Shown here: piece after piece, positions 51,333 through 61,600 of the stretch
Numbering within the stretch: the stretch's first letter is position 1
Layout of the letters: each line of letters starts with the position of its first letter
NCBI GenBank assembly: GCA_947497315.1
Contig: CANMFX010000001.1
Location: 434,001-498,000 of the forward strand
DNA from: an uncultured Sphingomonadaceae bacterium
Lineage (GTDB): Bacteria > Pseudomonadota > Alphaproteobacteria > Sphingomonadales > Sphingomonadaceae
Reading direction: 5' to 3'
Length of the DNA stretch: 64,000 nucleotides
Made by a program: the position numbers and the translations under genes
Notes under the pieces: model-generated
Told to the model about the DNA's origin: nothing
The model's input: only the letters and a program-made list of their open reading frames with translations
Database searches by the model: none

Positions 51333-52591
51333 TGACCGCAAAAATCTGGCATCCGTTTACCCAGCATGGCCTTGGGCAAGACATTCCCGAAGTTGTAAGG
51401 GCAGAGGGCGCAACGCTTTACACAAATGACGGCCGCGAGATTGTTGATGCGATTTCAAGCTGGTGGGTGCAGACCCATGGCCATTGCCACCCCAAAATTG
51501 TCAGCGCGATACAGCAGCAGAGCGCGCAGCTGGATCAGATTATTTTCGCGGGCTGGACTCATGAACCTGCTGAGAAACTGGCGAAGAATCTGTCCGGTTT
51601 TCTGCCCGACACACTCAACCATATTTTCTTTTCCGACAGCGGATCGACAGCTGTGGAGGTTGCCCTGAAAATGGCGCTCGGTTTCTGGCATAATCAAGGC
51701 CAACAGCGTCATAGCATATTGGTCATGGATCATAGCTATCACGGCGACACTATCGGCGCGATGTCGATTGGTGCGCGCGGTGTCTTCAATGATGCCTATG
51801 CGCCGCTTTTGTTTGATGTGAGTTCCATTCCTTTTCCCGAATCTGGCGCGGAGCAGGCCACATTGGATGCGCTGGCTGCTCTTTGCGCGGACCAAGACGA
51901 CCCGCCGGCAGCGCTGATCGTGGAGCCGCTGATTCTCGGCGCGGGTGGCATGAAAGTCTATACGCCGGAAACGCTGCGCGAGATGCAGCGTATCTGCCAG
52001 CGGCATGATGTTTTGTTTATCGCAGATGAAGTCATGACAGGTTGGGGCCGTACCGGAACTGTTTTTGCCTGCGAGCAAGCTGGCATCACGCCCGATATCC
52101 TGTGCATGGCGAAAGGCCTGACCGGGGGTGTGATCCCGCTGGCGATCACAGCAGCCAGTGCACCGATATATGACGCGCATTTTTCCAAAGACCGCACCAA
52201 AACATTTTTTCATTCCAGCAGCTTCACCGCCAACCCGATCGCATGTGCTGCCGCCAATGCCAATTTACAGATCTGGCGGGACGAACCGGTGCAGCAGCGG
52301 ATTGAACATATCATCGCCTGTCATCGGGCCTTTACCGGGCAGCTTGCCGAACATCAGAACGTCTCCGGCATACGCCAATGCGGCACGATACTGGCTTTTG
52401 AAATCAATGATGCCAGCGGCAATTACATGTCTGCCATCGGCCCGGATCTGCTTCGGTTTTTCGCCGGGCGAAATATTCTGCTGCGCCCGCTTGGCAACAC
52501 GGTGTATATAATGCCGCCTTATTGTATTTCCGATGCGCAACTCGCGGCGGTCTACCGCGCTATCGAAGACGCAATCGTTCATTTTGCATAA
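51332..52591 (+). CDS. bioA: Adenosylmethionine-8-amino-7-oxononanoate aminotransferase
   Basis: 419 residues, a PLP enzyme that transaminates KAPA to DAPA. ISSWWVQTHGHCHPKI, FSDSGSTAVEVALKMALGF, IVEPLILGAGGM, and the PLP Lys in CMAKGLTGGVIPLAIT fit BioA. The ATG at 51332 overlaps the bioD stop by one base; the preceding TTG is less likely. Neither bioB nor bioC is in the window. A transporter gene follows 27 bases later. Confidence 0.95.
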   Translation: MTAKIWHPFTQHGLGQDIPEVVRAEGATLYTNDGREIVDAISSWWVQTHGHCHPKIVSAIQQQSAQLDQIIFAGWTHEPAEKLAKNLSGFLPDTLNHIFFSDSGSTAVEVALKMALGFWHNQGQQRHSILVMDHSYHGDTIGAMSIGARGVFNDAYAPLLFDVSSIPFPESGAEQATLDALAALCADQDDPPAALIVEPLILGAGGMKVYTPETLREMQRICQRHDVLFIADEVMTGWGRTGTVFACEQAGITPDILCMAKGLTGGVIPLAITAASAPIYDAHFSKDRTKTFFHSSSFTANPIACAAANANLQIWRDEPVQQRIEHIIACHRAFTGQLAEHQNVSGIRQCGTILAFEINDASGNYMSAIGPDLLRFFAGRNILLRPLGNTVYIMPPYCISDAQLAAVYRAIEDAIVHFA

Positions 52592-52618
52592 CAGTCAAAA
52601 AAACGGCATAGATTACAA

Positions 52619-54475
52619 ATGATTATTGTTGATTCGCTGATGGTGAAAATTGCGTTGATCGGCCTTTTGGGCATTGGCGCACAATGGGTCGCCTGGCGCA
52701 CCGGTCGGCCAGCCATTGCCCTGATGCTGATCGTCGGCATTATTGCGGGCCCGATATTGGGGATTATTGACCCTGAGCGGGATTTTGGCGCGCTACAGGA
52801 ACCGATTATCAAACTGGCGGTTGCCGTCATCCTGTTTGAAGGCGGCTTGAGCCTCAATTTCCGCGAACTTCGCCAGGCGGGCGGCGCGGTGTTCATGATG
52901 ATTTTCATTGCCGGCCCGATAGCATGGATACTCGGCACAGGAGCGGCCCATTATGGTGCCGGATTGTCTTGGGAGATTTCTGCGCTGCTCGGCGGAATAA
53001 TGATCGTTACCGGGCCGACAGTGATCGGCCCGATGTTGCGGACCTTGCGTGTCCCTTCACGGGTGCGCAACGTGCTGAAGTGGGAGGGTATCGTCAACGA
53101 CCCGATCGGCGCGCTGCTGGCGGTCGGGATTTACGCCTATATCACTTATGAAGGTCCCAATGCGAATATTGCGTCAATCAGCATGGACGTTCTGGCGGCG
53201 AGTTTCCTGGCGGGCCTGATCGGCGCGGCTTTGGGCTATGCGATTACCTGGCTATTCCCGCGCGGCCATGTGCCGGAATATCTGAAGGCGCCCTTTTTGC
53301 TTATCACTGTGATTGGCGGTTTTGTACTCGCCGATTTGATCATGCATGAAACCGGCCTGATCACTGTCACGGTCATGGGTGTGGTTATGGCCAACAGACA
53401 GATTTATTCCAGCCAGGCGCTGCACCGGTTTAAAGAAGATCTGGCGGTTTTGCTGATTTCAGGGGTTTTTATCATCTTGTCGGCCACCCTCGACTGGGAA
53501 ACCGTCCAACAGTTCCAGCCGCAATTTATCGTTTTCCTTATCCTGCTGTTGTTCGTCGTCCGCCCCTTGTCTGTGTTGATCGCACTTCTCTTCAGTTCTC
53601 TACCCTGGCGAGAGCGGCTATTCATCGCATGGATCGCGCCGCGCGGTATTGTCGCGGTTGCCATTACCGGTCTGTTTGCCATCCGTCTGGTGGACTACGG
53701 CCTGCCCGGGGCGGAGGCTTTGGTGCCGCTCAGTTTTGCAGTGGTTATCGCGACCATCTTTGCCCATGGTTTTTCCGCTGGCTGGGTCGCTGACCGTCTT
53801 GGCATTAATGAAGGCAAGGGCGAAGGTGTCTTGATTGTCGGTGCAACCAGATGGTCCGTAGCATTGGGTAAAATCCTGAAATCCCTGGATATCGACGTTC
53901 TGATAGCAGACACCAGCCAGTTTGCCCTGCGCCGGGCCAGACACGAAAACCTGAAGACCCATCAGGGTGACATATTGGACGAGGCCCATAACGACCATGT
54001 CGAATTGGGCGAGTTCCAGCATATGATCGTTGCCACCGATAATGACAGCCAGAACCAACTGATCACTGCCGACCTCGGTCCCGAAATGGGCTTCGACCAG
54101 ATTAGCCGCCTGTCCAACGACAGCCGCGCCAAAGCCAATAGCAAAGTCGGTCATGGGCGGATTTTGTTTGAATCAGGCGCGGATTTTAACAGCCTGCTCG
54201 ACCGTGAGCGCGATGGCTGGCGGTTCAGCAAAACCAATATTACCGAGGTCTTCTCGGCCGAAGAATATCGCAAGAATCTTGAAACGGGCGAAGAGCCCCT
54301 TGCGGTGCTCAAGCAAGACCGGCGCTTGCTATTCTTCGCTACCGAAGCCCGGCCAGTTATTGAAGAGGGCGATATTGTAATCAGCTTTGTTGCGCCAGAC
54401 ACACCGGAAGAACGCAAAGCCGGCCGCGCAGCCAAAGGGGCCGAGAAAAATGGAGCTTCGAAAGGCGAGAACTAG
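52619..54475 (+). CDS. CPA1-type cation/proton antiporter with C-terminal TrkA-like domain
   Basis: 618 residues. About 12 membrane segments in the first 410 (IALMLIVGIIAGPILGII, AVILFEGGLSLNFRELR, GGIMIVTGPTVIGPMLRTLR, KWEGIVNDPIGALLAVGIYAY with the conserved ND) match NhaP/CPA1 antiporters. The cytoplasmic tail begins VLIVGATRWSVALGKIL and continues VLIADTSQFALRRARHENLK, resembling a RCK/TrkA-N nucleotide-sensing domain. Likely exchanges Na+ or K+ for H+. The stop overlaps the convergent YggS gene by four bases. Confidence 0.9.
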   Translation: MIIVDSLMVKIALIGLLGIGAQWVAWRTGRPAIALMLIVGIIAGPILGIIDPERDFGALQEPIIKLAVAVILFEGGLSLNFRELRQAGGAVFMMIFIAGPIAWILGTGAAHYGAGLSWEISALLGGIMIVTGPTVIGPMLRTLRVPSRVRNVLKWEGIVNDPIGALLAVGIYAYITYEGPNANIASISMDVLAASFLAGLIGAALGYAITWLFPRGHVPEYLKAPFLLITVIGGFVLADLIMHETGLITVTVMGVVMANRQIYSSQALHRFKEDLAVLLISGVFIILSATLDWETVQQFQPQFIVFLILLLFVVRPLSVLIALLFSSLPWRERLFIAWIAPRGIVAVAITGLFAIRLVDYGLPGAEALVPLSFAVVIATIFAHGFSAGWVADRLGINEGKGEGVLIVGATRWSVALGKILKSLDIDVLIADTSQFALRRARHENLKTHQGDILDEAHNDHVELGEFQHMIVATDNDSQNQLITADLGPEMGFDQISRLSNDSRAKANSKVGHGRILFESGADFNSLLDRERDGWRFSKTNITEVFSAEEYRKNLETGEEPLAVLKQDRRLLFFATEARPVIEEGDIVISFVAPDTPEERKAGRAAKGAEKNGASKGEN

Positions 54476-55152
54476 GTTCGCGGGCCGAAAAGTGCGGTGC
54501 CGACACGCACATGGGTCGCACCAAGCTTGATCGCGCTTTCAAAATCGCCGGACATGCCCATGCTGAGACCGGAAAGGTCATGATCTTTGGCGAGTTTAGC
54601 GAGCAGCGCAAAATAAGGCGCCGGATGCACCCCGGACGGCGGCACGCACATCAGGCCGGGCACCTCTATGTCGGCGGCACGCGCCGATTGTAGCAAGTCC
54701 GGCAAATCGCTGATCTCGCAGCCACCCTTTTGCGGTTCCTCACCGATATTCACCTGAACGAAACAGGGGATACGGCGATCCAGCTTGTCCATCGCCTTCG
54801 CCAGCGCCTTGATCAATGACGGCCGGTCAAGCGAATGGATCGCGTCAAAAAGCTGGACGGCATCTTCCGCCTTGTTGGATTGCAATTGTCCTACCAGATG
54901 CACTTTGACGCCTTCAAACTCCTCACGCAGTGCTGGCCATTTCCCGGCCGCTTCCTGCACACGGTTCTCTCCGAAAAGCCGGTGTCCGGATTCCAGTAGC
55001 GGCCGTATCGCATCAGCAAGGCGGGTTTTGGAAATGGCAATCAAGCGTACATCTTCAACCTCGCGCTGGGCGATTTTCGCCGCCTTGCTTATTTGCCCTT
55101 GCACCATAACCAAATTCTCGGTGGCAAGCTTTTCGTCAGATTCCGTCATTGT
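54472..55152 (-). CDS. YggS-family pyridoxal phosphate homeostasis protein
   Basis: 226 residues of the PLP-binding alanine racemase-like barrel. The Lys that binds PLP is in RLIAISKTRLADAIRPL; GHRLFGENRVQEAAGKW, HLVGQLQSNKAEDAV, and LSMGMSGDFESAIKLGATHVRVGTALFG match the YggS/PROSC family, which keeps free PLP low and affects amino acid pools. The start at 55152 follows GGAACA. It converges on the antiporter and diverges from the ThiE-like gene. Confidence 0.94.
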   Translation of the reverse strand, partial: TMTESDEKLATENLVMVQGQISKAAKIAQREVEDVRLIAISKTRLADAIRPLLESGHRLFGENRVQEAAGKWPALREEFEGVKVHLVGQLQSNKAEDAVQLFDAIHSLDRPSLIKALAKAMDKLDRRIPCFVQVNIGEEPQKGGCEISDLPDLLQSARAADIEVPGLMCVPPSGVHPAPYFALLAKLAKDHDLSGLSMGMSGDFESAIKLGATHVRVGTALFGPRT

Positions 55153-55216
55153 ATATTGTTCCGCTTTTATCACATTCCCGATTGGCTATTCGCAGCCTAT
55201 ATGGCAGGCAAGATGC

Positions 55217-55774
55217 ATGCACCAGTCATGGTTTTCCGATCTTTATCCGCAAATCTGGCTGATGACAGATGCACGCAATGACGAAAGTCTGGAAAAATCT
55301 ATAAGGGCCTTGCCGCGAGGCAGCGGGATTATCTTCCGTCATTATCATTTGAACAGTGATCAGCGGCAGGAAAGATTCCAGGCAATCAGGACATGCGCGC
55401 GGCGCCATGACCACATCCTGTTGCTGGCCGGATCGCCATCGCTAGCGCGGCAGTGGGGTGCAGATGGTGTACACGGGCGGCAGTGGAAACGGCATCAGAC
55501 CAACGGCCTGCTGCACAGCGCACCGGTTCATAATCCCGGTGAGATAGCCATTGCGCAGCATCATGGCGCAGACCTCATGTTTCTATCGCCCGCTTTTGCA
55601 ACGCGGTCGCACCCCGGACAAAAACCATTAAACCGGTTGCAATTGCAGCGACTGATCAGCTTGTGCGGAAAGCCGGTAATCTTGCTTGGCGGGATGAATG
55701 CAACGCGATTTCAACAGCTTGAAACATTGGGCGCCCATGGCTGGGCCGCCATTGATGGTTTAAGCAGGTTGTAG
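55217..55774 (+). CDS. Thiamine phosphate synthase-like (ThiE/TenI) protein
   Basis: 185 residues. The product has SDLYPQIWLMTDARNDESLEKSIRAL, GSGIIFRHYHLN and GADLMFLSPAFATRSHPGQKPL with GKPVILLGGMNATRFQQL, the phosphate-binding loop seen in ThiE and TenI. ThiE joins the pyrimidine and thiazole parts of thiamine; TenI aromatises the thiazole. Some ThiE active-site residues differ, so the assignment stays at family level. The real start is at 55217; the reading frame is open much further upstream over the YggS gene on the other strand. Confidence 0.83.
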   Translation: MHQSWFSDLYPQIWLMTDARNDESLEKSIRALPRGSGIIFRHYHLNSDQRQERFQAIRTCARRHDHILLLAGSPSLARQWGADGVHGRQWKRHQTNGLLHSAPVHNPGEIAIAQHHGADLMFLSPAFATRSHPGQKPLNRLQLQRLISLCGKPVILLGGMNATRFQQLETLGAHGWAAIDGLSRL

Positions 55775-55779
55775 AAATA

Positions 55780-56523
55780 TCAGAAGCGGAACTGCGTTCC
55801 GACATAGACAGCTTGGCTATCCTGGCGAGAATCGGTCAGCGGGGCCATGCGGTCCCGCTCATTTTTCAAACGAACGCCAGCGGTGACATCAAGATTGCGC
55901 GTCACTGAATAGCTGCCACCCAGATCAAGCGAATAATCTTTTTCACTCGCTGTCAAAGCACCTGGGGCTGCACCGAGGGGCGTTTTTGCATCAATCGACA
56001 GACGCGGATTAAACCGGCTTTTCTTGCCTTTTTCTTTATCGCCTGCATCGATACCCGCACCGATTTCCGAAAGATCCGGCAGATTATCAGCCAGCTTCTT
56101 AACCGGGATAGCAAAGCTCTTCAGGCCTTTGGCCGTACCAAGGCTGAAGGATGTGGGTGTAATCTTGGCTGGTGTCAGCACGCCTGCACCCGGCGCCGCG
56201 GACGCAACATTCTGACGAATGGAAATGGCATTGCTCGACGCGTCTTGCCGCACCACAACAGTTACGGCACGATCACCGCTTGTCGTTCCGCCAGCAGGCG
56301 TAAATTTAAACTGGGTTTTGCTACCAAGCACATTGCGTTTGAAGCTCGCAGCCAATTCAGGGTCCGCACCGGCAGTTGTGAAAGAACCGATGGAGCTCAG
56401 CGAACGCAGCGAAACTGCATTGCCTTGATCGGACAATACGCGGGCCAAGGCAGGAGTCATGGCAAGACCGGACGCAGCGAGTCCCGCTGCTAACCAACCC
56501 AAAAGATTGCCATTTTTCCTCAT
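55780..56523 (-). CDS. Exported protein of unknown function, possible beta-barrel
   Basis: 247 residues. Signal peptide (GNLLGWLAAGLAASGLAMTPALA) is followed by a Ser/Ala-rich region. The C-terminal third (LSIDAKTPLGAAPG, YSLDLGGSYSVTRNLDVTAGVRL, QAVYVGTQFRF) has alternating strands and ends QFRF with aromatic terminal residue, so an outer membrane barrel or strand-rich domain is likely. I do not recognise the family. It converges on the ThiE-like gene and is preceded by a 0.4 kb AT-rich gap. Confidence 0.68.
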   Translation of the reverse strand: MRKNGNLLGWLAAGLAASGLAMTPALARVLSDQGNAVSLRSLSSIGSFTTAGADPELAASFKRNVLGSKTQFKFTPAGGTTSGDRAVTVVVRQDASSNAISIRQNVASAAPGAGVLTPAKITPTSFSLGTAKGLKSFAIPVKKLADNLPDLSEIGAGIDAGDKEKGKKSRFNPRLSIDAKTPLGAAPGALTASEKDYSLDLGGSYSVTRNLDVTAGVRLKNERDRMAPLTDSRQDSQAVYVGTQFRF

Positions 56524-56918
56524 GACGACGGTATTTCCCCTTGTTCGAGTCTTTCTATATCAAATTTTTCGCCAAGAGACGAGTCAACTTGCTGATTTTG
56601 TCCGATTTTCTTGATCTGAACATTTTCTGTTGCAGTTGGGTTACGGTTTTTCATTTCTTAAGTACATTATTTAATTACCTTAAGCTGAACAAAGGATGAT
56701 CGATTCGCTCGCCTCGTCTCCGGCAATACCCGGCACGCTGCAAAATATTCGGTATCCACCCCATTCAACTGCCATTCACGCGGGACTTCGCAAGAGCGAA
56801 ATATTGCGCTTTGGCTTGCCCCTTGCGGCAAAGCAATTATAGAGAGCGTTGAAATCAGATTTATAGGCAGATGGTGCGATCCAAATATGCCGCCAGACTG
56901 CCAATGAGGAGCTTGTTC
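56524..56918. other. AT-rich intergenic region before the DUF3576 gene
   Basis: About 395 bases between divergent genes with no credible coding. It has two CTTAAG sites flanking a TA-rich stretch (about 56663-56690), a small hairpin TTCGC-AAGA-GCGAA (56787-56800), and the promoter-like pair described separately. Both directions of transcription must start here. Confidence 0.45.
56816..56843 (+). promoter_or_regulatory. Candidate promoter for DUF3576-leuS-lptE-holA
   Basis: TTGCCC (56816-56821) and TATAGA (56838-56843) are separated by 16 bases, a plausible -35/-10 pair for a housekeeping sigma factor, 75 bases before the ATG at 56919. No experimental support. Confidence 0.4.
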
Positions 56919-57380
56919 ATGTCCCGCCTTTCTTTGTCCACCGCGAAAATGCGTCCTTTGGTAATGGGTCTTTCGGCCGTGGCTCTCGTATCCGGCCTTT
57001 CCGCCTGTGCCAGCAACGATCGGCCAACAGCCGATCTTGCCGCATCACAGATCACCACCATTGGCGTGAACAGCTATTTGTGGCGTGCGACACTTGACAG
57101 CCTTTCCTTCATGCCGCTGACCCAGACCGACAGCAATGGCGGCGTCATCCTCACAGACTGGTATGTGAACCCGCAAAACCCGTCAGAGCGGATGAAACTC
57201 AATATCTCCATCCTCGATCAGGATTTGCGCGCCGATGCCTTGCGCGTCGGGGCATCACGGCAAGTTCGCAATGGCGGCACCTGGGTTGATGCGCCGGTAA
57301 AAGCCGCGACCACACAGAAGCTGGAACAGATCATCCTCACCAAAGCGCGCGACTTGCGGCGCGGGGCCCTTACCAATTGA
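56919..57380 (+). CDS. DUF3576 family lipoprotein
   Basis: About 153 residues. The signal ends in lipobox GLSAC. The mature part has ITTIGVNSYLWRATLDSLSFMPLTQTD, GGVILTDWYVNPQNPSERMKL and LEQIILTKARDLRRG, the DUF3576 pattern restricted mostly to alphaproteobacteria. GAGGAG lies eight bases before 56919; an earlier frame start at 56871 is not supported. It precedes leuS and lptE, a conserved neighbourhood that hints at an outer membrane role. Molecular function is unknown. Confidence 0.88.
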   Translation: MSRLSLSTAKMRPLVMGLSAVALVSGLSACASNDRPTADLAASQITTIGVNSYLWRATLDSLSFMPLTQTDSNGGVILTDWYVNPQNPSERMKLNISILDQDLRADALRVGASRQVRNGGTWVDAPVKAATTQKLEQIILTKARDLRRGALTN

Positions 57381-57444
57381 GCGGGACAACCAACTAATCC
57401 AACGACGGGCCTGCTGAAACGGGTCACATTCTTATAGGACCAGC

Positions 57445-60000
57445 ATGACCGATCAGCGTTTTAACCCTTTATCGGCGGACAAGCGCTGGCAAGCCCGCTG
57501 GGCCGAATCCGGTGTTTTTGAGGCGGATAACAACTCGCCAAAACCGCGCAGCTTTGTGCTGGAAATGTTCCCCTATCCCTCTGGCCGGATTCATATGGGC
57601 CATGTCCGCAACTACACCATGGGTGATGTGCTCGCCCGTTTTCGGCGGATGCAGGGTTTCGAGGTGCTTCATCCGATGGGTTGGGATGCCTTTGGCATGC
57701 CGGCCGAAAATGCCGCCATGGAAAAGAAAGTCCATCCCGGCGAATGGACCCGCGCCAATATCGTAGCGATGCGTGACCAGATAAAACGGTTGGGCTTTGC
57801 GCTCGACTGGAGCCGCGAACTGGCGACCTGCGAACCTGATTACTACGGTCACGAACAAGCGCTGTTTATCGACATGTTCGAAGGCGGTCTGGTTTACCGT
57901 AAAGAATCTGCCGTGAACTGGGATCCGGTCGATATGACCGTACTCGCCAATGAGCAGGTGATCGATGGGAAAGGCTGGCGCTCCGGTGCGCCGGTGGAGA
58001 AGCGCAAGCTCAGCCAGTGGTTTTTGAAAATCACCGACTTTGCTGAAGAATTGCTGACCGGTCTCGATGACCTGAAAGGCTGGCCGGAAAAAGTTCGCAC
58101 GATGCAGGAAAACTGGATCGGCAAATCGCAAGGCCTGCAATTTCATTTCACGCTAGCCGAAAAACAGCAGCATATTGAAACCATTGAGGTTTTCTCGACC
58201 CGCCCGGACACGATTTTCGGTGCGAGCTTTGTCGCTTTGTCCGCTGACCATCCACTGGCCCAGCAACTGGCGCAGGATAATGACATGCTCGCGGCCTTTT
58301 GTGAGGACTGCAAAAAAACCGGGACGACTGCCGCTGAACTAGAAACGATGGAGAAGAAAGGTTTTGATACCGGCCTGAAAGTAACCCATCCACTTGATCC
58401 ATCATGGGAATTGCCCGTTTTCGTCGCGAATTTCGTGCTGATGGACTATGGCACCGGCGCGGTTTTCGGTGTGCCGGCCCATGATCAGCGCGATCTGGAT
58501 TTTGCGCGCAAATATGCACTGCCGGTAACGCGAGTGGTCGCTGCCGAAGGCGACGAAGATGCGCCCATCCATGATGAATCCTATACCGGTCCCGGCAAGC
58601 TGGTGAACAGCCGCATGCTCGACGGCATGGATATTGAAACCGCGCAGCAGACCATCATCGACAAAGCCGAGTCTGAAGGTTGGGGCAAAGCTCAGACAAC
58701 ATGGCGGCTGCGCGACTGGGGCGTTTCTCGTCAACGTTACTGGGGAACGCCAATCCCAATCATCCACTGTGATGATTGCGGCGCGGTTCCTGTGCCGAAG
58801 GATCAGTTGCCAGTCACATTACCCGATGATGTCAGCTTTGATATTCCCGGCAATCCGCTGGAACGCCACGCCACGTGGAGCCAGGTCGACTGCCCCAAAT
58901 GTGGCAAGGCGGCGAGGCGCGAAACTGATACGCTCGATACGTTTACCAACTCCAGCTGGTATTTCCTGCGCTTTGCCAGCCAGCCGGATGACCAGCCATT
59001 TGATGCCGATACTGTCAGGCAATGGATGCCGGTGTCGCAATATATTGGCGGTATCGAACATGCGATCCTGCACCTGCTCTACGCCCGTTTCTGGACCCGA
59101 GCGCTGGCGTCCATCGGCAAGCTCGATTTTGCCGAGCCGTTTGAAAGCCTGTTCACCCAGGGCATGGTGACACACGAGACTTATTTCGAAACGGTGCAGA
59201 ACGAAGATACCGGGGCCGATCAGATCGTCTATTACAGCCCCGATGAAATCGACCACCGCGAAGGCGGCGTGTTTAAGTCATCTGGCGGAGCCCCCATCCA
59301 GATCGGCCGCATTGAAAAAATGTCGAAGTCGAAGAAAAACGTCGTCGATCCTGATCCGATTATCGACCAATATGGTGCGGATGCGGTGCGCTTCTTCATG
59401 CTGTCCGACAGTCCGCCGGAACGCGACCTGCCATGGTCTGAGGCCGGAATCGAGGGTAGCTGGCGTTTTGTTCAGCGTCTTTGGCGCCTGTTTGTGTCGA
59501 TTGCGGATCAAACTGTGCCGACTGGCGAAGACAAAAAACTCAAACGCAAATTGCATCAGACCATCGCTGGCGTCGCCGAAGATATCGAAGCCCTGTCTTT
59601 TAACAAGGCAGTCGCAAAGGTGTTTGAACTGGTCAACATGATAGAGAAAGCCGCGCCCTCGGCCGATCGTCATGACGCCATAAGATCACTGGCCCGGATT
59701 GTTGCGCCCATGGTTCCACATATCGCCGAAGAAGCCTGGGCACTGCTTGATGAAAGCACGCTAATCGCCAATGCGCCCTGGCCGGAAGTGGACGAAAGCC
59801 TGCTCGTCGAGGATGAAGTGACCATAGCTGTGCAGGTGCGCGGCAAACTGCGCGATACGCTGACCGCAGCCAAGGGCAGCGACAAATCGGTGCTGGAGGA
59901 GCTTGCACTCGCCTCAGAGAAGGTGCAGCGTACGATTGATGGAGCGGACATAAAGAAAGTGATCGTGGTGCCCGACCGACTGGTGAATATCGTTATATGA
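57445..60000 (+). CDS. leuS: Leucyl-tRNA synthetase
   Basis: 851 residues, class I synthetase charging tRNA-Leu. [16 protein letters not shown] (HIGH variant HMGH), editing domain [31 protein letters not shown], and [13 protein letters not shown] (KMSKS) all match. Length is standard. The stop overlaps the lptE ATG by four bases (ATGA). Confidence 0.97.
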   Translation: MTDQRFNPLSADKRWQARWAESGVFEADNNSPKPRSFVLEMFPYPSGRIHMGHVRNYTMGDVLARFRRMQGFEVLHPMGWDAFGMPAENAAMEKKVHPGEWTRANIVAMRDQIKRLGFALDWSRELATCEPDYYGHEQALFIDMFEGGLVYRKESAVNWDPVDMTVLANEQVIDGKGWRSGAPVEKRKLSQWFLKITDFAEELLTGLDDLKGWPEKVRTMQENWIGKSQGLQFHFTLAEKQQHIETIEVFSTRPDTIFGASFVALSADHPLAQQLAQDNDMLAAFCEDCKKTGTTAAELETMEKKGFDTGLKVTHPLDPSWELPVFVANFVLMDYGTGAVFGVPAHDQRDLDFARKYALPVTRVVAAEGDEDAPIHDESYTGPGKLVNSRMLDGMDIETAQQTIIDKAESEGWGKAQTTWRLRDWGVSRQRYWGTPIPIIHCDDCGAVPVPKDQLPVTLPDDVSFDIPGNPLERHATWSQVDCPKCGKAARRETDTLDTFTNSSWYFLRFASQPDDQPFDADTVRQWMPVSQYIGGIEHAILHLLYARFWTRALASIGKLDFAEPFESLFTQGMVTHETYFETVQNEDTGADQIVYYSPDEIDHREGGVFKSSGGAPIQIGRIEKMSKSKKNVVDPDPIIDQYGADAVRFFMLSDSPPERDLPWSEAGIEGSWRFVQRLWRLFVSIADQTVPTGEDKKLKRKLHQTIAGVAEDIEALSFNKAVAKVFELVNMIEKAAPSADRHDAIRSLARIVAPMVPHIAEEAWALLDESTLIANAPWPEVDESLLVEDEVTIAVQVRGKLRDTLTAAKGSDKSVLEELALASEKVQRTIDGADIKKVIVVPDRLVNIVI

Positions 60001-60512
60001 AGCTGCTGCACAAAATCTCTATGCTTGCAGGTGCCAGTGCCCTGCTCGCTTCTTGCGGTCTACAACCCTTATATTCCGGTGGCTCCAATAGCGTCGTCGC
60101 CTCTCAGCTGGGTGCTGTCCAGGTTGAACCGATCCAGGGCAAGGCGGGATGGCTGATGCGCAATGCGCTGAATGATCAGCTATCCACCTTGGAAGGCAGC
60201 GACCTTAAATATCGTCTGATCGTCGAACTGGACGATAAAATTGCCGGCTTTGGTGTACGCAGCAATGATCGCATCACCCGGGAACGCCGGACCCTGCGCG
60301 CGCGCTATCAGCTGGTCCGCCTGTCCGACAGCAAGGTGGTGCTGGATGCGACCGCTGGCTCCGATGCCGGCATTGACGTGGTGTCTTCGGAATTCGCCAC
60401 GGTGGCGGCTGAAGAAACAGCACTGGAAAATCTGTCCACACGGGTCGCCGATCAAATTGTTAAACGATTGTCTCTCTTTGCGCGCGAACAGGCCAGCGCC
60501 GATGAAAATTGA
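59997..60512 (+). CDS. lptE: LPS assembly lipoprotein LptE
   Basis: 171 residues with lipobox LLASC and the LptE-like start [12 protein letters not shown]. LptE plugs the LptD barrel that inserts lipopolysaccharide into the outer membrane. [28 protein letters not shown] and [20 protein letters not shown] match the family. It overlaps leuS by four bases and precedes holA by 54 bases, the common proteobacterial order leuS-lptE-holA. Confidence 0.92.
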   Translation: MKLLHKISMLAGASALLASCGLQPLYSGGSNSVVASQLGAVQVEPIQGKAGWLMRNALNDQLSTLEGSDLKYRLIVELDDKIAGFGVRSNDRITRERRTLRARYQLVRLSDSKVVLDATAGSDAGIDVVSSEFATVAAEETALENLSTRVADQIVKRLSLFAREQASADEN

Positions 60513-60566
60513 CAACGGCAATTAATGGCAGCGGACGACAAATGACAGCGGCAGGGGAATGAAGCC

Positions 60567-61595
60567 GTGAAAGTCAAAGATAATGAGATCGTGCGCCGCT
60601 TTCACGCGGCACCTGAGGCGACAAGGCTTGCCGTTTTATGCGGCCCCAATGCGACGCGCTGTCAGGCTTTGGCCAATGAATTGGCAGCCCCGCTGGCTCA
60701 ATCCGCGGAGCGGATTGACCTCACCATTGCCGATCTGACCGAAAGCGCAGCGCGGCTGAATGACGAGGCGACATCGGCATCTCTATTTGGCGATAAGCGC
60801 TTCATCATGGTCCGGCTGAATAGCGGAGAAGCGGTGAGGGCAACGGCCGCTATAGAAAATCTGCTTGAAAGCGACACCAAAGGAGATCCGGTATTCATAG
60901 TCGCAGCGGGAATGGCGGACAAAACTGCCTTGGCCAAAAAAATTACCGCAGCCCCCGATGCCCTGATCGCCACCTGCTATGAAACGTCTCAAGGCGATGC
61001 GGTTGCAGCCATTTCCGGCATGGCCCGCGATGAGGGTGTAAAGATGTCGCGCGATACCGCGGCCGCAATTGCGGCCTTGACCAGCAATGATCTCGTTCTC
61101 GCGAGACTAGAGGTAGAAAAAATTGCGCTGTATCTTGATTCCACGCCGGATAATCCGAAAGAGGCTGAGGCGGAACTCCTTAATCTGCTTGGCGCAGAAA
61201 ATGATGAAGAAGATCTGGGGCTTTTGATCAACGCCGCGGTGAGCGGCGACACCAGGAAACTGACCCGTGAACTTGCAGCAGTCAGCACCATCGGCTTTAG
61301 CGAGGTAGGGCTGATCCGGCTAATGCTGCGCCATCTGAACAAGCTGGCCGAACTGCGTGCCAAAGTTGATCAGGGGTCGAATGTCGGCAAACTGGTGAAT
61401 CATCCCAGCGTATTCTGGAAAGACCGTGACAATTATGCGCGGCAGCTGAATATCTGGTCATCCGCTCATATAGGGCGGCTGATCGAACGGATATTGGCAC
61501 TGGAGATTGCCCTCAAAAGTAGCGGCCAGCCGGAACATGTTCTGGTCGAACAGGAATTACTGACTATTGCCAGAAAAGCCGCACATTTGCGCTAG
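60567..61595 (+). CDS. holA: DNA polymerase III delta subunit
   Basis: 342 residues of the clamp loader. GTG start after GGGGA. The AAA+-like fold parts RLAVLCGPNATRCQALANELA, LFGDKRFIMVRLNSGEA, NDLVLARLEVEKIALYL and the C-terminal helical domain with IGFSEVGLIRLMLRHLNKLAELRA fit HolA. The subunit opens the beta clamp. It converges on the DUF4402 gene with only five bases between stops. Confidence 0.93.
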   Translation: MKVKDNEIVRRFHAAPEATRLAVLCGPNATRCQALANELAAPLAQSAERIDLTIADLTESAARLNDEATSASLFGDKRFIMVRLNSGEAVRATAAIENLLESDTKGDPVFIVAAGMADKTALAKKITAAPDALIATCYETSQGDAVAAISGMARDEGVKMSRDTAAAIAALTSNDLVLARLEVEKIALYLDSTPDNPKEAEAELLNLLGAENDEEDLGLLINAAVSGDTRKLTRELAAVSTIGFSEVGLIRLMLRHLNKLAELRAKVDQGSNVGKLVNHPSVFWKDRDNYARQLNIWSSAHIGRLIERILALEIALKSSGQPEHVLVEQELLTIARKAAHLR

Positions 61596-61600
61596 TATCG

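Noticed and set aside
57469-58146. A 225-codon open frame on the minus strand inside leuS
   Set aside because: Shadow of leuS; the leuS reading carries HMGH and the synthetase fold here.
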